DNA of 13,967 nucleotides. Origin: Proteobacteria bacterium UBA6920. Its GTDB lineage: Bacteria > Pseudomonadota > Gammaproteobacteria > SG8-11. Below the pieces are notes generated by a model, which was given only the letters and a program-made list of their open reading frames with translations, did not search any database and was not told the DNA's origin. The stretch is from contig DKAS01000060.1 of NCBI GenBank assembly GCA_002448875.1, positions 1 through 13,967 on the forward strand, given 5' to 3'. Below are positions 5,427 through 13,207 of this stretch, in pieces; position 1 is the stretch's first letter; each line of letters starts with the position of its first letter. The position numbers were made by a program, and so were the translations under genes.

Positions 5427-6509
5427 ATGGATGCCCACGGCCTGGACAGCAGCACGCACCGGCCGCGACACCTGCCATCGCCGGCGGCGAAACACCACCT
5501 GTTGACCCGCCAGTTGCGGGCAGTGTCCCGCAGCTTTTATCTCAGCCTGCGGGTGCTGCCCGCCGCCATGCGGGAGCCGGTCGCCCTCGCCTACCTGCTG
5601 GCCCGCGCCGCCGACACCATGGCCGATTCCGCTGTACTGCCCGCCGGGCAGCGCGCGGCCGCCCTACGGGATTTGCGTCACAGCCTGACGGCGGACCAGC
5701 CCGCGCCGCCGTTGCGCTTGCATCCCGCGGCGCAACCCACCGACACCGCCCTGCTGTCCGAACTGCCGACGATGTTCGCGCTGCTGGCCGACCAGGATGC
5801 GCAACTGCAGCCGCTGATCCGCGACGTCGTCGCCAGCCTGATCGACGGCATGCTGCTGGACATGCATAACTTCCCCGCCGACGCTCAGCCGCAGCTGCGC
5901 GCCCTGGGCAGCGCCGCGGAACTGGAACAATATTGTTATCAAGTGGCTGGCTGCGTCGGCGAATTCTGGACGCGGATCGCCCGGCGGCGCATCCCCGCGC
6001 TGGCGCACTGGCAGGAAAACGCCATGTGCCGTCTGGGCACGGATTTCGGCAAGGCCCTGCAGCTGACCAATGTGCTGCGCGATCTGCCCGAGGATCTGCG
6101 CAACGGACGTTGTTATCTGCCACTGCAGGATCTGCAGGCCCTGGGTTTGACCGCGTCCGATCTGCTGCAGCCGCAGTCCGCCGCCACTCTGCGGCCGCTG
6201 CTGCACAGCTGGCTGCGGCGCGCCTGCGACTGGTACACCGCCGCCATCGCCTACTTCAATGCCATTCCCCGCCGGCAACTACGTCTGCGCCTGGCCGTGC
6301 TCTGGCCCATGCTCATCGGCCTGCGTACACTGCGCCTGCTGGCGACCGATCCGCACTGGCCGCACGCCAAGCAGCGGGTCAAGGTGAATCGCGCCTGGGT
6401 GTATCGCATGTTATTGCTGTCCCCATTGCTGATCGCCAGCAACACCCTGTGCAATCGCTGGCTGCGCCGCGATTTGCATGGCTTGGTGGACGACACCGCG
6501 GGGCAATAA
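5427..6509 (+). CDS. Squalene/phytoene synthase family enzyme (probable squalene synthase)
   Basis: A 360-residue all-alpha prenyltransferase that would condense two farnesyl diphosphates (or geranylgeranyl diphosphates) head to head. Family marks in order are SRSFYLSLRVLP (34-45), first aspartate motif DTMAD (63-67), YCYQVAGCVGEFWT (169-182) and FGKALQLTNVLRDLPED (207-223) with second aspartate motif DLPED followed by RNGRCYLP. The FYLSLRVLP and DLPED forms resemble one-enzyme squalene synthases more than HpnC/HpnD, but phytoene synthase is not excluded. A hydrophobic C-terminal segment (about 327-345) may anchor it to the membrane. The ATG follows the cytochrome stop with no gap and has no clear Shine-Dalgarno sequence, so translation is probably coupled. 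No other terpenoid gene is present. Confidence 0.87.
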   Translation: MDAHGLDSSTHRPRHLPSPAAKHHLLTRQLRAVSRSFYLSLRVLPAAMREPVALAYLLARAADTMADSAVLPAGQRAAALRDLRHSLTADQPAPPLRLHPAAQPTDTALLSELPTMFALLADQDAQLQPLIRDVVASLIDGMLLDMHNFPADAQPQLRALGSAAELEQYCYQVAGCVGEFWTRIARRRIPALAHWQENAMCRLGTDFGKALQLTNVLRDLPEDLRNGRCYLPLQDLQALGLTASDLLQPQSAATLRPLLHSWLRRACDWYTAAIAYFNAIPRRQLRLRLAVLWPMLIGLRTLRLLATDPHWPHAKQRVKVNRAWVYRMLLLSPLLIASNTLCNRWLRRDLHGLVDDTAGQ

Positions 6510-6514
6510 AGGAT

Positions 6515-8656
6515 TCAAGCCGGGAGCTCAGGCGGCGGCGCCAGCAGCCGGCAGTGCGCGGCGATGACGCCAAGGGCGGCGCGAAATTCGGCGACGGCGC
6601 CGCTTTTACCGGGCAAGCCATGGTCCGCGGCCAGCGGCGCCCAGTCCCTGTCCTGCAGGATCACCGCCACCAGCAGGCTTCTTTGCTGCGCAGTCAGCGC
6701 CTGACGCCAGTCATGGTTGACCATGAAATCGCGCAGCAGGCGTTGCAACAAGGGCAGTGAGCTGTCCACCGGTCGCTGCGCGTAACACAAAGCATGAATT
6801 TCCCGGCATTCGTCCGCCGACCAGGGTGGCTGGGGGCTATCGGCATGCAGTTGCTGCAACAGGCTGCAAACCAGATCCGCTTCCATATCCACCAGCCGCC
6901 GACAACTCCACCAGGCAAACAATTCCGCCATGCGCCGTCGCGCCGCCGCGGCCACGTCGCCGCCGGCAGGGCTCAGCGGCAGCAGCATGCTGACATTGTG
7001 GTAGCCGGTGACATGGTCGCGGGTCAAACCGGTATAGACCGGCTGGAACCCGGCGCCGCGCCAGAACGCCAGCAACGGCGGGTTGGCCCCGAAACTGGCG
7101 CTGAGCACGTCATAGGCCTGCGTCCGCGCCCAGTCGGCCGCCGTTTGCAACAGGCGCCGGCCCACGCCACGCCCCTGCCACGGCGGCAGCACGGCGATGC
7201 GCATCACCCGCGCGCAGGCCAGCGCGCCCGCCTGCGGCACACCCAGCTGCGCCGACAGCATCTGGCTGGTGATCCGACCTTGCAGCCGTCGCCGCCCCAG
7301 ATACACCGCCTCCGCTTGCGCCAGCGGCAGCGCCGGCTCCAGGCGCAGCAACACCACACCGACGATATCGCCGTCCAGGCGCTGCACCAGCAGCCGGATG
7401 TCGGCATCATCCAGCAGAGATTGCAGATCAGCCGGGCGCGTGCGGTAGTGCGCCTGCAACAACAGAGTGAAAATCTGCCGTAGCAGCGGCTCGTCGACGT
7501 TCAACTGGTCCTGGCTCAACCATGCCGGCGCCGGCCAGGCAGGGTCAGCGCCAGCCGCGATTACAGGGATCTCCCCATCCGACGCAAGCAGCAGCACATC
7601 GAAACAGAAACCTTCCAGCGGGTCACCGTCGCTCCAGCGCACCGGCGTCTGCAGGGTGACGCGCTGCCAGCCCGGCGCGCAGCGCTGCAACAGCTGCTGG
7701 AACTGCAGGACGAAACCGCGACCGGTGCCTTCGTAACCGTGCACGGTGCTGGCGAAAACCACCCGCGCATGGCGTTGCAGCAGTTTCTCCAGCATCGTCA
7801 CCGGCAGGGCGGCGGCTTCGTCGACCAGCAGCAAGTGCGGTGTCAGCGCCGCCTGCAGCAGACTGTCCGGCGCGATATAGCGCAGCATGCCACCCGCGGC
7901 CGCGTGCAGAGTATGTTGGCGGCGCATGGCGGCCGGTAACAGACGCTGGGCATGGTGCATCACCGCGGCGACGCCCTCGCTGCTGGCGGCGGTAAGGACA
8001 ATGTCCTGAGGCTCAGCCTGCAACAGCAGCGCCGCGGCAATGCCCAGGGCGGAGGACTTGCCGCGCCCGCGGTCCGCCAGCATGACCGCCGGACGGCGCC
8101 GGTGACCGCGGGCCACCCGCAACACGGCTTGTACCGCGTCTTCCTGATCGCTGCTGGCGTACAGCGCCGCAACCTCGGCCGCCGGGGCGCTAGTTGTGAC
8201 GAGATCGGGTAAGGTCGGCACAGTGGAGTTCTGCCGGCAGATATAGACATGGGCATGCGCGGCCGCCCGCTGCATGAAACGCCGCAGAAATCGGCTGTGC
8301 TCTCCCCAGTTCGACCAGGGAGGTGTCAGCAGCAGCAGCAGGCCGCCGCCGCGAACCGTTCCGGCCAGCGCCGCCAGCGTATCCGGCGCCAGCCCGGTGT
8401 GCAGATCGTAAACCGCATGCATGAATTCACGACCGATGATCTGCGCGGGTTTCACCCGGGTGAAGTCATGGGTCGTCGCCGGCGCGTCCGCCCCCAGCCA
8501 GGCCACGTCGCCGCCGGCGGATGCGCCACAGAAACCGCTGGCGACCTGCAGACACCACGACCGCTGCCCGCTGAGCAGCACCGGGAAACGCCAGCGGGCG
8601 ATCGCGGCCTGCCGCGACAAGCGGTGGAGAAAATCCTGTATCGCGCCGCTGTCCAT
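6515..8656 (-). CDS. tmcA: tRNA(Met) cytidine acetyltransferase TmcA
   Basis: TmcA makes N4-acetylcytidine at the wobble base of elongator tRNA-Met, using acetyl-CoA and ATP, in the cytoplasm. From the preferred start it has 713 residues. It has an N-terminal DUF1726-like part (LSGQRSWC near 28-35), an RNA-helicase-like module with Walker A DRGRGKSSA (195-203), Walker B LLLVDEAAALP (275-285) and STVHGYEGTGRGF (303-315), and a GNAT domain with RVMRIAVLPPWQGRGVGRRL (483-502) and SFGANPPLLAFWRGAGF (521-537). The ATG at 8656 is preferred because it aligns with the E. coli N-terminus. An in-frame GTG at 8743 would add 29 residues of poor quality. The gene converges on the squalene-synthase gene with five bases between stops. 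Confidence 0.95.
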   Translation of the reverse strand: MDSGAIQDFLHRLSRQAAIARWRFPVLLSGQRSWCLQVASGFCGASAGGDVAWLGADAPATTHDFTRVKPAQIIGREFMHAVYDLHTGLAPDTLAALAGTVRGGGLLLLLTPPWSNWGEHSRFLRRFMQRAAAHAHVYICRQNSTVPTLPDLVTTSAPAAEVAALYASSDQEDAVQAVLRVARGHRRRPAVMLADRGRGKSSALGIAAALLLQAEPQDIVLTAASSEGVAAVMHHAQRLLPAAMRRQHTLHAAAGGMLRYIAPDSLLQAALTPHLLLVDEAAALPVTMLEKLLQRHARVVFASTVHGYEGTGRGFVLQFQQLLQRCAPGWQRVTLQTPVRWSDGDPLEGFCFDVLLLASDGEIPVIAAGADPAWPAPAWLSQDQLNVDEPLLRQIFTLLLQAHYRTRPADLQSLLDDADIRLLVQRLDGDIVGVVLLRLEPALPLAQAEAVYLGRRRLQGRITSQMLSAQLGVPQAGALACARVMRIAVLPPWQGRGVGRRLLQTAADWARTQAYDVLSASFGANPPLLAFWRGAGFQPVYTGLTRDHVTGYHNVSMLLPLSPAGGDVAAAARRRMAELFAWWSCRRLVDMEADLVCSLLQQLHADSPQPPWSADECREIHALCYAQRPVDSSLPLLQRLLRDFMVNHDWRQALTAQQRSLLVAVILQDRDWAPLAADHGLPGKSGAVAEFRAALGVIAAHCRLLAPPPELPA

Positions 8657-8658
8657 AC

Positions 8659-8751
8659 CTAGCGCTGCGGCAATACCGCCGACCGGGGCGTAAATTCTGC
8701 AGCCTGTTGATGCCCGGCAGGCGCCGGGTGGCAACGTGGACACGCCATCAT
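8659..8751 (-). CDS. Possible 30-codon upstream ORF in the tmcA leader
   Basis: ATGATG (8751-8746) is preceded by GGGGGG-TACCA, much like the GGGGGG run before the microprotein at 2432. It opens a frame for MMACPRCHPAPAGHQQ and 14 more residues, ending in TAG two bases before the preferred tmcA ATG. The layout fits a leader peptide that couples translation to tmcA. The peptide has a CPRC pair but no family match. It overlaps the alternative GTG-started tmcA extension in another frame, so only one reading can be right. A hairpin (CCCGGC/GCCGGG, 8713-8718 and 8723-8728) lies inside it. Confidence 0.3.
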   Translation of the reverse strand: MMACPRCHPAPAGHQQAAEFTPRSAVLPQR

Positions 8752-8777
8752 TGGTACCCCCCGTCAGCGGTTGCGGT

Positions 8778-8804
8778 TATAATACGCGGCTATGATAGAT
8801 TATA
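8778..8804. promoter_or_regulatory. Divergent -10 elements of the antitoxin-like gene and tmcA
   Basis: A perfect TATAAT on the plus strand (8778-8783) lies only eight bases before the ATG at 8792. A second perfect TATAAT sits on the minus strand (8804-8799), inside the first codons of the antitoxin-like gene. Each lacks a convincing -35. If both work, the plus transcript starts almost at the ATG and the tmcA leader is about 135 bases long. Confidence 0.45.
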
Positions 8805-9178
8805 CCGATTCGGAAACAGCCCGTGACCTGGTCAGCACCGTGGTCAAGTTGCTCAGGGAATGGCAGTTGGACGATGCGGAGCAGGTCGTCCTGCTGGGTC
8901 TGCCGGCCAGCACCAAAGGCCGCGCGCTCAATCGCCTGGCCTTGCATGGTGACCATCCGTTGGATGATGATTTTCTGCAGCGGGCGCAATTACTGCTGGC
9001 GATCAAAAACGCCGTCGACAGCCTGTTCCCCTTCAACAACCAGGCCGCCTGCCTGTGGGTGACCACTCCCAACCTGTTTTTCGATGATATCACGCCGGCG
9101 CGCATCATGATCAATGAGGGCCTCGACGGCATGGAGCGCATCATCAATCATCTGGATGGTAAACAGGACTGGGGTTGA
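8792..9178 (+). CDS. Xre/MbcA/ParS-type antitoxin-like protein (DUF2384)
   Basis: A 128-residue protein with the layout of Xre/MbcA/ParS antitoxins. An N-terminal helical DNA-binding-like region (about 16-50, WQLDDAEQVVLLGLPASTKG) is followed by the helix FLQRAQLLLAIKNAVDSLFP (61-80) and the toxin-binding domain (about 88-122) with the family marks LWVTTPN (88-94), TPARIMINEG (101-110) and a final helix ending NHLDG. Such proteins neutralise RES- or similar-domain toxins and repress their own operon. No toxin lies beside it, so it is an orphan copy or a repurposed regulator. No Shine-Dalgarno sequence precedes the ATG, and a TATAAT box ends eight bases before it, consistent with a leaderless mRNA. 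GGGGTTGAACCCC (9171-9183) at its stop is a weak palindrome. Confidence 0.8.
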   Translation: MIDYTDSETARDLVSTVVKLLREWQLDDAEQVVLLGLPASTKGRALNRLALHGDHPLDDDFLQRAQLLLAIKNAVDSLFPFNNQAACLWVTTPNLFFDDITPARIMINEGLDGMERIINHLDGKQDWG

Positions 9179-9194
9179 ACCCCCGGGCGCGCGC

Positions 9195-9572
9195 TCAATC
9201 GCCGTCAGGCTTTTTTACGGGCGCGAATAATTGCTCCAGCGCGTCACGGGCCTCCGTTGCCGAGGTGGGCGCCGGCGTATCTCCGAACAGGGATTGCAAG
9301 GCCTGCCGCGCCGCCGCCTCCCGCTCCGCGACCCCGGCGTCATGGGCCGCGGGCCGGGCCTGAAAATAGTCACAGAAGTTAGCCTTGTCCTTGACCGTCA
9401 CTTCATCCACCACGGTTTCCCGGCAGGCTTTGCTGCGACCGGGGGCGTAGAACCCGCACAGGCGGCAGACGTGCAGGTCGGCGCCGCAGGCGGTGCATTG
9501 ATCGCGTCGACTGATCCGGCCGTGGTCGGCAGCCAGCGGTTGACCGCAACGCCAGCAGACAATTTCAGTCAT
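9195..9572 (-). CDS. Cysteine-rich zinc-finger-like protein, unknown function
   Basis: A 125-residue protein. The N-terminal half has eight cysteines: C6-x2-C9, C26-x2-C29, C36-x2-C39, then C50 and C67. This would give one four-Cys knuckle from the first two pairs and another site from the rest. The segment CRLCGFYAPGRSKACRE (36-52), then KDKANFCDYF (61-70), is typical of a conserved gammaproteobacterial hypothetical family as far as I recall. The C-terminal half (about 72-125) is Ala/Glu-rich and helical. The protein has no signal peptide and is likely cytoplasmic. AAGGGA lies about 8 bases before the ATG. It is 48 bases downstream of the exported-protein gene on the same strand and probably the last gene of that run. 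No function can be assigned. Confidence 0.8.
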   Translation of the reverse strand: MTEIVCWRCGQPLAADHGRISRRDQCTACGADLHVCRLCGFYAPGRSKACRETVVDEVTVKDKANFCDYFQARPAAHDAGVAEREAAARQALQSLFGDTPAPTSATEARDALEQLFAPVKKPDGD

Positions 9573-9620
9573 GACGGTATTCCCTTCCCAACGTCCAGCA
9601 GGCAGAGGCCGCCCGCAACT

Positions 9621-10163
9621 TCATTGCCGATAAGTCATCGCCGCCAGAATCGTAATGAACTGATCCGGATCGGTGATGCCGCGGCGGGTGACTACCGGCT
9701 GTAACACGCAATAATTGCCGTCGCCGTCGCGCACATGGATGAATTCCACGGTGAGGGGTTCGTGCAGTTTCAGGTGCAGTGCATACCTGTCATCGCGCCG
9801 TGTCCAGCCGTAGACCAGCACCGGCTTTTTCTCGTCGACCCGTGCCTCATTCACCATAGAGATAAAGTCCCGCATGGTCAAGCGATAGTCCTGGCGACTG
9901 GCATCCACCCGCAGTTGCGCCGCCAGGAACGACGCATCAGGTGTGACATAGTCACGGCTGTTGACCGCCGCCAGTTCGTCATAACATTGCAGGCGTTGCT
10001 CGCTGTCCTGCAGGCCGGCGCAGCGCGCCAGACCATCGCGCAGTTCGGCTGCGGCCGCCAGGCCGCTGAACGCCAGTGCCAGCCAGCAGACCGCCAGCCC
10101 GCGCGGGACCGCGCCGCCACCGCTGACCCGGCGGATGCCATGCAACCTAGGCCGCCAGTTCAT
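9621..10163 (-). CDS. Small exported protein with CA..RLQCYDELA motif
   Basis: From the ATG at 10163 the protein has 180 residues. A long basic n-region precedes a hydrophobic segment (about 23-38, LAVCWLALAFSGLAAAA) with likely cleavage after AAA. The mature start has the motif RCAGLQDSEQRLQCYDELA, a disulfide-prone helical pair seen in many exported proteins, including type VI-associated VasI-like ones. The rest is predicted alpha/beta and ends YCVLQPVVTRRGITDPDQFI plus a short tail. No catalytic motif is seen and there is no type VI context, so function is unassigned. The chosen ATG overlaps the last 17 bases of the M20 peptidase gene, implying coupled translation. An upstream ATG at 10211 would lie deeper in the peptidase gene and is less likely. 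Confidence 0.75.
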   Translation of the reverse strand: MNWRPRLHGIRRVSGGGAVPRGLAVCWLALAFSGLAAAAELRDGLARCAGLQDSEQRLQCYDELAAVNSRDYVTPDASFLAAQLRVDASRQDYRLTMRDFISMVNEARVDEKKPVLVYGWTRRDDRYALHLKLHEPLTVEFIHVRDGDGNYCVLQPVVTRRGITDPDQFITILAAMTYRQ

Positions 10164-11565
10164 GCTGGCGCGCCAGAATGTAGGCCACACATGCAGTGAG
10201 TTTGCTGACATAGGGCAGGTGCAGAAACTCGTTGGGGCCGTGGGCGTTGCTCTTGGGACCCAGCACGCCGGTGATCAGGAACTGAGCCTCGGGAAAACGG
10301 GCGCCGAGCATGCCCATGAACGGGATGCTGGCTCCCAGGCCGAAATAGGCCGGCTGGGCGCCGTAAAACGCCGCAGACGCCTCGGCCGTGGCCTGCTCCA
10401 GCCATGGGCTGAGAGGCGGCGCATCCCAGCCGGTGCCCCCCTGATCGAATTCGACACTCACCCTTGCGTTATATGGGGGATCGGCGGTCAGCACCCGGGT
10501 AACGGCCTGCCGGGCCTGTTCCCAGGGTACGCTGGGCGGCAGACGGAAGGACAGTTTGAAGGTGGTATAGGGTCGCAGCACGTTGCCCGCCGCCATCGGC
10601 GGCGGCATGCCGTCCTGACCGGTGACGCACAGGGTCGGGCGCCAGGTATTGTTGAGCAGCAGCTCCACCGGATCGTCATGCACCGGCCGCAGACCGGGCA
10701 CGCTGTTGAATTCGTCATAGACCCGCGCGCCCAGCAGTTGCGCCGTCAGCTGCGCCTGGCGCTGCCGCGCCGGCGGGATGGCGGCGTGCAGCTCCGGCAA
10801 CAGGATGGCACCGCTGTCGGCATGCTCCAGACGATCGAGCAGACGGCGCATGACCCGCAGCGAGGATGGGATGATGCCGCTGGCAATGCCGGAATGGGTG
10901 CCCTCCTCCAGCACCTCGACCTTGCACAGGCAACTCATCATGCCGCGCAGGGAGGTGGTCGACCAGAGTCGATCATAGTCGCCGGTACCGGAATCCAAGG
11001 TGACAACCAGTTGCGGCGTGCCGATGATGTCGCGCAGTTTCTCCAGATAAGCCGGCAGGTGCGGCGAACCCGATTCCTCGGAAAATTCGCAGAGAATAAC
11101 GATGCGCCTGTGCGCCAGACCCTGCTCCTCCAGGGCACGCACCGCCGCCACCGCGGCGAACAGAGCATAGCCATCGTCGGCGCCGCCGCGACCGTAGAGC
11201 TTGTCGTCCTTGATCACCGGCGTCCAGGGTCCGAAGCCCGGCCACCAGCCGTGCATTTCCGGCTGCTTGTCCAGATGGCCGTACATCAGCACCGTGCCCG
11301 CGCCGCTGCCCGGGATCTCCAGCAGCAGCAGCGGCGTCAGGCCCGGCAGCTGTTCCTGATGCAGACGCCAGTGCGGCGGTATATTGGCCTGCAGCCAATC
11401 CACCGCCAGCTGCCGCGCCTGTTGCATGTGGCCATTACGTTCCCACTGCGCATCGAAATTCACCGAAACATTGGGTATGCGTATGTATTCCACGAGGGTG
11501 GGGGTAATGCTCTGCCGCCACCAGCGCTCCACCGTGGCCTGCAGGCGCGCGCGATCTATGGTCAT
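10147..11565 (-). CDS. M20-family metallopeptidase (dipeptidase-like)
   Basis: A 472-residue zinc-dependent hydrolase of the M20/ArgE/DapE/carnosinase group. Metal-site marks are MYGHLDKQPE (94-103, ligand H97 and catalytic-type D99), GRGGADDG (125-132, bridging D130), CEFSEESGS (159-167, general base E163 and ligand E164), D191 in VTLDSGTGD, and HGPNE near the C-terminus (ligand H442). The region between holds the usual dimerisation lid. The MYGHLDKQP form points to broad-specificity dipeptidases rather than ArgE or DapE, but the substrate cannot be fixed. There is no signal peptide, so it is cytoplasmic. GGAG lies 8 bases before the ATG. The gene sits 49 bases after the small hypothetical gene and overlaps the next gene. 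Confidence 0.92.
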   Translation of the reverse strand: MTIDRARLQATVERWWRQSITPTLVEYIRIPNVSVNFDAQWERNGHMQQARQLAVDWLQANIPPHWRLHQEQLPGLTPLLLLEIPGSGAGTVLMYGHLDKQPEMHGWWPGFGPWTPVIKDDKLYGRGGADDGYALFAAVAAVRALEEQGLAHRRIVILCEFSEESGSPHLPAYLEKLRDIIGTPQLVVTLDSGTGDYDRLWSTTSLRGMMSCLCKVEVLEEGTHSGIASGIIPSSLRVMRRLLDRLEHADSGAILLPELHAAIPPARQRQAQLTAQLLGARVYDEFNSVPGLRPVHDDPVELLLNNTWRPTLCVTGQDGMPPPMAAGNVLRPYTTFKLSFRLPPSVPWEQARQAVTRVLTADPPYNARVSVEFDQGGTGWDAPPLSPWLEQATAEASAAFYGAQPAYFGLGASIPFMGMLGARFPEAQFLITGVLGPKSNAHGPNEFLHLPYVSKLTACVAYILARQHELAA

Positions 11566-11614
11566 GGCTGTGCTCCGCGTAATGGGTAGGTGCTCTTTAC
11601 CGCGCCGACGCTCC

Positions 11615-12022
11615 TCATCCCGGCCACCAGCGCCGCCACCAGGGGGGGGGTGGCTGCAAACGGGCCGGCAGATCGCAGGGGGCGATGCGGCTCAGCACCC
11701 AGGCGGGCAGCGGCGGGTGCTCACTGTAGCCGCAGACCACGCCCAGATTGTCCGGATCGAAGATCTTGACCATACCGGGCTGGTCCGCATCATCGACATA
11801 GACCAGGCCGCAATAGTCCTCCTGATGCCGCTGCTTCAGCGACTGGGCGGTTTGCGCGAGAAAATCCCGCCATTGCCCGTCGCTGGCGCATTGCGCGGGC
11901 GGCGACTCGCCCAGGTGGTAAATAAACCATTGCCCATCCGCGGCCGCCTGCAGCACGTTCCACAGACGATCGAAATCCTGCCAGCGCAGGATGCCGGTAA
12001 ACCGCCCGCGGAAACGGTGCAT
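11615..12022 (-). CDS. Hypothetical protein with C9 tract near its 3' end
   Basis: A 135-residue protein from the ATG at 12022, chosen because GAGGA lies 5 bases upstream, just after the kinase stop (12030). An alternative ATG at 12035-12037 overlaps that stop as ATGGGTGA and adds five residues. The N-terminal FRGRFTGILRWQDFDRLW and the segment GQWFIYHLGESPP look like a conserved small fold. No catalytic motif, signal or membrane segment is seen. The last residues (QPPPPWWRRWWPG) are encoded across nine consecutive C on the coding strand, so the C-terminus depends on exact tract length. No function is recognised. Its place between a sugar-kinase-like gene and a peptidase gene gives only a weak hint. 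Confidence 0.75.
   Translation of the reverse strand: MHRFRGRFTGILRWQDFDRLWNVLQAAADGQWFIYHLGESPPAQCASDGQWRDFLAQTAQSLKQRHQEDYCGLVYVDDADQPGMVKIFDPDNLGVVCGYSEHPPLPAWVLSRIAPCDLPARLQPPPPWWRRWWPG
11642..11650 (-). repeat. Nine-base homopolymer (C9 in coding sense)
   Basis: A mononucleotide run of nine G on the plus strand, inside the last codons of the small hypothetical gene. Runs of this length are prone to slippage and to base-calling error. Every frame stays open for at least 13 codons past it; see findings. Confidence 0.9.
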
Positions 12023-12029
12023 GAATTCC

Positions 12030-13160
12030 TCACCCATCGACCGCCTCCAGCGCCGTCAGGGAAAGAATCAGCGCCTGCAATTCGTCGGCGTGTTGCTGCA
12101 TATTGCGCCACAGGCGCAACTGATTCTGCGCCCGCTGCAGATTGTGCCCGCGAAACTTGACCTTGAAATAGCGATCGCCCTGCAGGTGATCCTGAAAAAA
12201 GCGCAATCCCAGCTCGTAGGGCATGAGGACGATGGCGGGCGCCAGATATCGCAGCTCGTTGCCGTTGAGCAGCGCGCCCACGGCCTGCAGGTAACCGCTC
12301 AGCAGGGCGCGGCAGAAATCCATGCGCAGCGCCGGCGGCTCGCCGCCCGCATCCTCGCCGGCCGGATTGCAGGCGGAGCGTATGCAATCGGCGATATCAT
12401 AGTGGAACAGACCGGGTTTCACCGTATCCAGATCGATCAGACTGACGGCCCGGCTGTGGTCCGTGGAAAACAGAAAATTGTTCACTTTGGGATCGCCGTG
12501 CATCACCCGTGGCGGCAGTTCGCCGGCCGTCAAGGCCCGTTGCAGCACGCCAGCCTGGGCCCGGCCGTCCTCGATCATCGCCGCGCAGAAATGTTCGTCT
12601 TCACCGGCAGCGGCCGCCACCTGCGGTCCAGCGTCGTAGCTCGCCAGATAGGCCGGAGTCACGTGAAATCCCGGCAGGGTATCGTAAAGTCCGGCGGCGT
12701 CCAGACTGGTCATGGCGCGATGAAACCGTCCCAGGGCGCTGCCTATGGCCCGCGCCTGCTGCGGCTCGGACAGGCGCTGCAGGCCGCTGGTATGTTCCAG
12801 ATAGCTCATCAGGCGCCAGATATCGCCGGCATCGTCGCGCACGTAAGGCAAGCCGTCATCGGCATGATACAACGTGGGCATGTCCAGAGTATCGGCGCCG
12901 GCGGCGCGCAGGCGGGCGAAATGCGCCAGCACTTTCTCCATATTGGCCATCACCTGCGGCGGATGGCGAAATACCGCGCCGTTGATCCGCTGCAACACCG
13001 CCCGCCGCTGGCCGCCGTCGGTCTGCAGGATCACGAGAAAACTGTCGTTGATCAAACCCGCGCCGATGCGCTGCAGGGACAATGGCCGACCGCCGGCAAA
13101 GCGCTGCGCCGCCTGCTGAGCGCGCGGCAGAAACAGGTCTTTATCGTCTGGTGCATGCAT
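12030..13160 (-). CDS. NahK-like phosphotransferase (APH fold), putative sugar 1-kinase
   Basis: A 376-residue kinase of the aminoglycoside-phosphotransferase fold. Visible marks are the nucleotide loop RIGAGLINDSF (31-41), VLQRINGAVFRHPPQVMANM (55-74), which is characteristic of the N-acetylhexosamine 1-kinase branch, the catalytic loop MHGDPKVNNFLF (220-231, base D223 and metal N228 or N227) and the metal motif LIDLDTVKPG (241-250, D243). This branch phosphorylates the anomeric position of amino sugars or related molecules using ATP. The real substrate is not determinable. A cytoplasmic protein of about the family's usual length. The start has only a distant AGGA. It follows the ParB-like gene by 47 bases and leads into the small hypothetical gene with seven bases between stop and preferred start. 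Confidence 0.87.
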   Translation of the reverse strand: MHAPDDKDLFLPRAQQAAQRFAGGRPLSLQRIGAGLINDSFLVILQTDGGQRRAVLQRINGAVFRHPPQVMANMEKVLAHFARLRAAGADTLDMPTLYHADDGLPYVRDDAGDIWRLMSYLEHTSGLQRLSEPQQARAIGSALGRFHRAMTSLDAAGLYDTLPGFHVTPAYLASYDAGPQVAAAAGEDEHFCAAMIEDGRAQAGVLQRALTAGELPPRVMHGDPKVNNFLFSTDHSRAVSLIDLDTVKPGLFHYDIADCIRSACNPAGEDAGGEPPALRMDFCRALLSGYLQAVGALLNGNELRYLAPAIVLMPYELGLRFFQDHLQGDRYFKVKFRGHNLQRAQNQLRLWRNMQQHADELQALILSLTALEAVDG

Positions 13161-13207
13161 GCAACTAAAATATCCTGCGTTGATTCGTCAGGCTGCGCGG
13201 CGGTGCC

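Noticed and set aside
4203..5498. Long minus-strand ORF (431 codons) opposite the cytochrome gene
   Set aside because: It is the antisense shadow of six CxxCH-domain repeats; its sequence is low-complexity and matches no family, while the plus strand is clearly coding.
8323..8338. CAG triplet run inside tmcA
   Set aside because: It simply encodes a run of leucines (GGLLLLLTPP) in a hydrophobic strand of TmcA and is too short to be a notable repeat.
9171..9184. GGGGTTGAACCCC palindrome between the convergent antitoxin-like and zinc-finger genes
   Set aside because: The stem is only about five base pairs with a three-base loop and no T-run follows in either direction, so it is not a supported terminator.
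10135..11589. Plus-strand ORF of 484 codons opposite the M20 peptidase
   Set aside because: It is rich in Arg/Gln/His as expected from antisense of GC-rich coding DNA, and the minus strand has intact M20 metal-binding motifs.
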